The position numbers and the translations under genes were made by a program. The notes below the pieces were generated by a model. It made no database searches. It was not told where the DNA came from and saw only the letters and a list, made by a program, of their open reading frames with translations. A stretch of DNA of 33,307 nt from Gammaproteobacteria bacterium (GTDB lineage: Bacteria > Pseudomonadota > Gammaproteobacteria > Arenicellales > Poriferihabitantaceae). The stretch is from the NCBI GenBank assembly GCA_022826305.1, contig JAJDVC010000149.1, forward strand, positions 1 through 33,307. Reading direction: 5' to 3'. Shown here one piece after another: positions 31,542-33,307 of this stretch; positions within the stretch are counted from its first letter, which is position 1; every line of letters starts with the position of its first letter.

Positions 31542-32705
31542 ATGAATGAGTGTGAAGGCCCCCTGGCGGGAATAGTCGTCATCGACCTGACCCGGGTACT
31601 GGCCGGCCCCTATCTCACCATGATGCTGTCGGAGATGGGCGCCAGGGTGATCAAGGTGGAAACGCCCGGCGCCGGCGACGACGCACGGCATTTCGGACCC
31701 TTCGTCGGCGATGAGTCGGCCTACTTCGCCACGATCAACCGGGGAAAGGAAAGCATTGCCCTGAATCTCAAGGAGCCGCAGGAACGCAGGATTCTTGAAC
31801 GACTTGTCGGCAAGGCCGACGTGGTGGCGGAAAACTACCGGGCCGGAACCATGGAGCGCCTGGGACTCGGCTGGGACAGGCTGCAGGAGATCAACCGACG
31901 ACTGGTGTATGTGGCGGTATCGGGTTTCGGCCACAGCGGACCGTACAGTGACCGGCCCGCCTATGACCTGGTGGTGCAGGGCATGGGCGGCATCATGAGC
32001 ATGACCGGGCACGGAGACGGCAACCCGGTGCGGGTGGGCACATCCGTGGGGGACATCACGGCAGGCCTGTTCGGCGTCTCGGGCGTACTGGCGGCCCTGT
32101 ACGACCGCGAAAGAACCGGCAGGGGCGCCAAGGTGGATGTAGCCATGCTGGATTGCCAGGTCGCCATCCTGGAAAATGCGATAGGCCGATACTTTGCCGA
32201 GGGAAAGGTTCCCGCCCAGACGGGTTTGCGGCATCCATCCATCACCCCTTTCGCCGGGCTCAGGGCGCAGAACGGGGAATATCTGGTCCTGGCAGCCGGT
32301 AACGACACGCTCTTCGGGAAACTGTGCGAACTTCTCGATTGTGGCGATCTGACCGCCGACAAGCGGTTCGACTCCAACCAGGGCAGAACCGAGCACGGTC
32401 GGGAACTGTACGAACGGCTGGAGTCGGCGCTGTCCCGGAAACCGGTTTCCGAATGGCTCGAAATACTCACCGAAGGCGGAATACCATGTGGCCCGATCAA
32501 CAACATCGAACAGGTGGTCAACGATCCGCATGTTGCGGCGAGGAACATGATTGTCACGGCCCGGGGGGCATCGGGCCACGAATTCCGGATGCCCGGAAAC
32601 CCCCTCAAGTTCTCGACTTATCCCGACCCGCCGAACCGGGGGGCGATACCGGACCATGATGCGGACCGGGAAGCGGTGCTCGGACTGCTTGAGGACGGTG
32701 ACTGA
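31542..32705 (+). CDS. CaiB/BaiF-type (class III) CoA-transferase
   Basis: GPLAGIVVIDLTRVLAGPYLTMMLSEMGARVIKVETPGAGDDAR, YDLVVQGMGGIMSMTG and GIPCGPINNIEQVVNDPHVAARNM. Confidence 0.95.
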   Translation: MNECEGPLAGIVVIDLTRVLAGPYLTMMLSEMGARVIKVETPGAGDDARHFGPFVGDESAYFATINRGKESIALNLKEPQERRILERLVGKADVVAENYRAGTMERLGLGWDRLQEINRRLVYVAVSGFGHSGPYSDRPAYDLVVQGMGGIMSMTGHGDGNPVRVGTSVGDITAGLFGVSGVLAALYDRERTGRGAKVDVAMLDCQVAILENAIGRYFAEGKVPAQTGLRHPSITPFAGLRAQNGEYLVLAAGNDTLFGKLCELLDCGDLTADKRFDSNQGRTEHGRELYERLESALSRKPVSEWLEILTEGGIPCGPINNIEQVVNDPHVAARNMIVTARGASGHEFRMPGNPLKFSTYPDPPNRGAIPDHDADREAVLGLLEDGD

Positions 32706-32714
32706 CCAGAGACT

Positions 32715-33307
32715 GGGGCGTGTTAACATAACCTGACAAATATGATATGCTCATTATCTGTTGATCTGATTGAGAAACAGAGAGGGCAAGCACCGATGGA
32801 ACTGACATCTGACCAGTACGCACGCATCGCACCACTGTTCCCGAAGCCGCGCGGCAATGTCGGCCTGTCGAACCTGCAGGTGCTCAACGCGATCCTGTAC
32901 GTGGCCGAACACGGCTGCGGGTGGCGCGGCCTGCCGGCGTATTTCGGCAACTGGCATACGATCTACACACGCATGAACCGGTGGTCGAAGAAAGGTGTGC
33001 TCGACCGGGTGTTCGAGCAGTTGCAACGGGAGCGGATGGTGCGCATCCGGGTCGAGGCTTACGGACCGGACAGCACCGGCATCAAGGCGCACCCCGACGG
33101 CACGGGGGCACTGAAGGAAACGGTCCACAGTCCATCGGCAGGTCCCGGGGCGGCTGGAACACCAGGCTTCATATGGTTGCCGCGGATGCCCGAACAGCCG
33201 TTGCCTTGACGCGCTCCCCCGGCCACGCACACGACACCCCGCAAGGGCGAAGATTGCTGAACCGGTTGCCGCGACCGACGGACAGCCCGGCCCTGCTCAT
33301 GGACCGC
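32715..33307 (+). mobile_element. Second IS5-family insertion sequence, truncated by window end
   Basis: Transposase ORF begins 32796; preceding ggggcgtgttaacataacc is a plausible left end, but the right end is outside the window so the boundary is approximate. Confidence 0.65.
32796..33307 (+). pseudogene. IS5-family transposase read in two frames (frameshifted; possibly programmed -1)
   Basis: Frame 1 32796-33209: MELTSDQYARIAPLFPKPRGNVG...GPDSTGIKAHPDGTGALKET; continues in the -1 frame from about 33119: NGPQSIGRSRGGWNTRLHMVAADARTAVALTRSPGHAHDTPQGRRLL. Confidence 0.85.

Noticed and set aside
31521-32729. 402 aa minus-strand ORF opposite the CoA-transferase
   Set aside because: Shadow ORF; the plus strand encodes a strongly conserved CaiB/BaiF protein.
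21035-33307. Composite transposon formed by the two IS5-family elements
   Set aside because: The two transposases are of different subtypes with different ends and the DNA between includes core-type genes (ettA, etfBA).

Overview
This 33.3 kb window looks like a gammaproteobacterial chromosome. I recognised families by eye and ran no database search. From 1 to 20.8 kb it is almost entirely housekeeping: engB, proA, holA, lptE, leuS, dnaG, fis, purH, purD, purE, a TsaC/YrdC-family gene, hemF, waaA, pepN, a 7Fe-type ferredoxin gene and mutS. From about 20.8 to 22.9 kb there is a compact scar of accessory DNA. It contains a 10-bp-periodic repeat array, overlapping inverted repeats, an ORF start with a strong Shine-Dalgarno cut off by an IS5-family element, a PLD-nuclease fragment at the other IS edge, and a 3' tRNA fragment. 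The IS copy appears to lack its first catalytic Asp. Core-type genes then resume: a two-domain glutaredoxin-like protein, cobD/cbiB, ettA, hisN and etfBA. The right end carries a tightly packed three-gene catabolic cassette (D-cysteine desulfhydrase/ACC-deaminase-family PLP enzyme, Rieske oxygenase alpha subunit, class III CoA-transferase) directly abutted by a second, different IS5-family element that runs off the window. The best candidates for follow-up are the scar next to mutS and the PLP/Rieske/CoA-transferase cassette.
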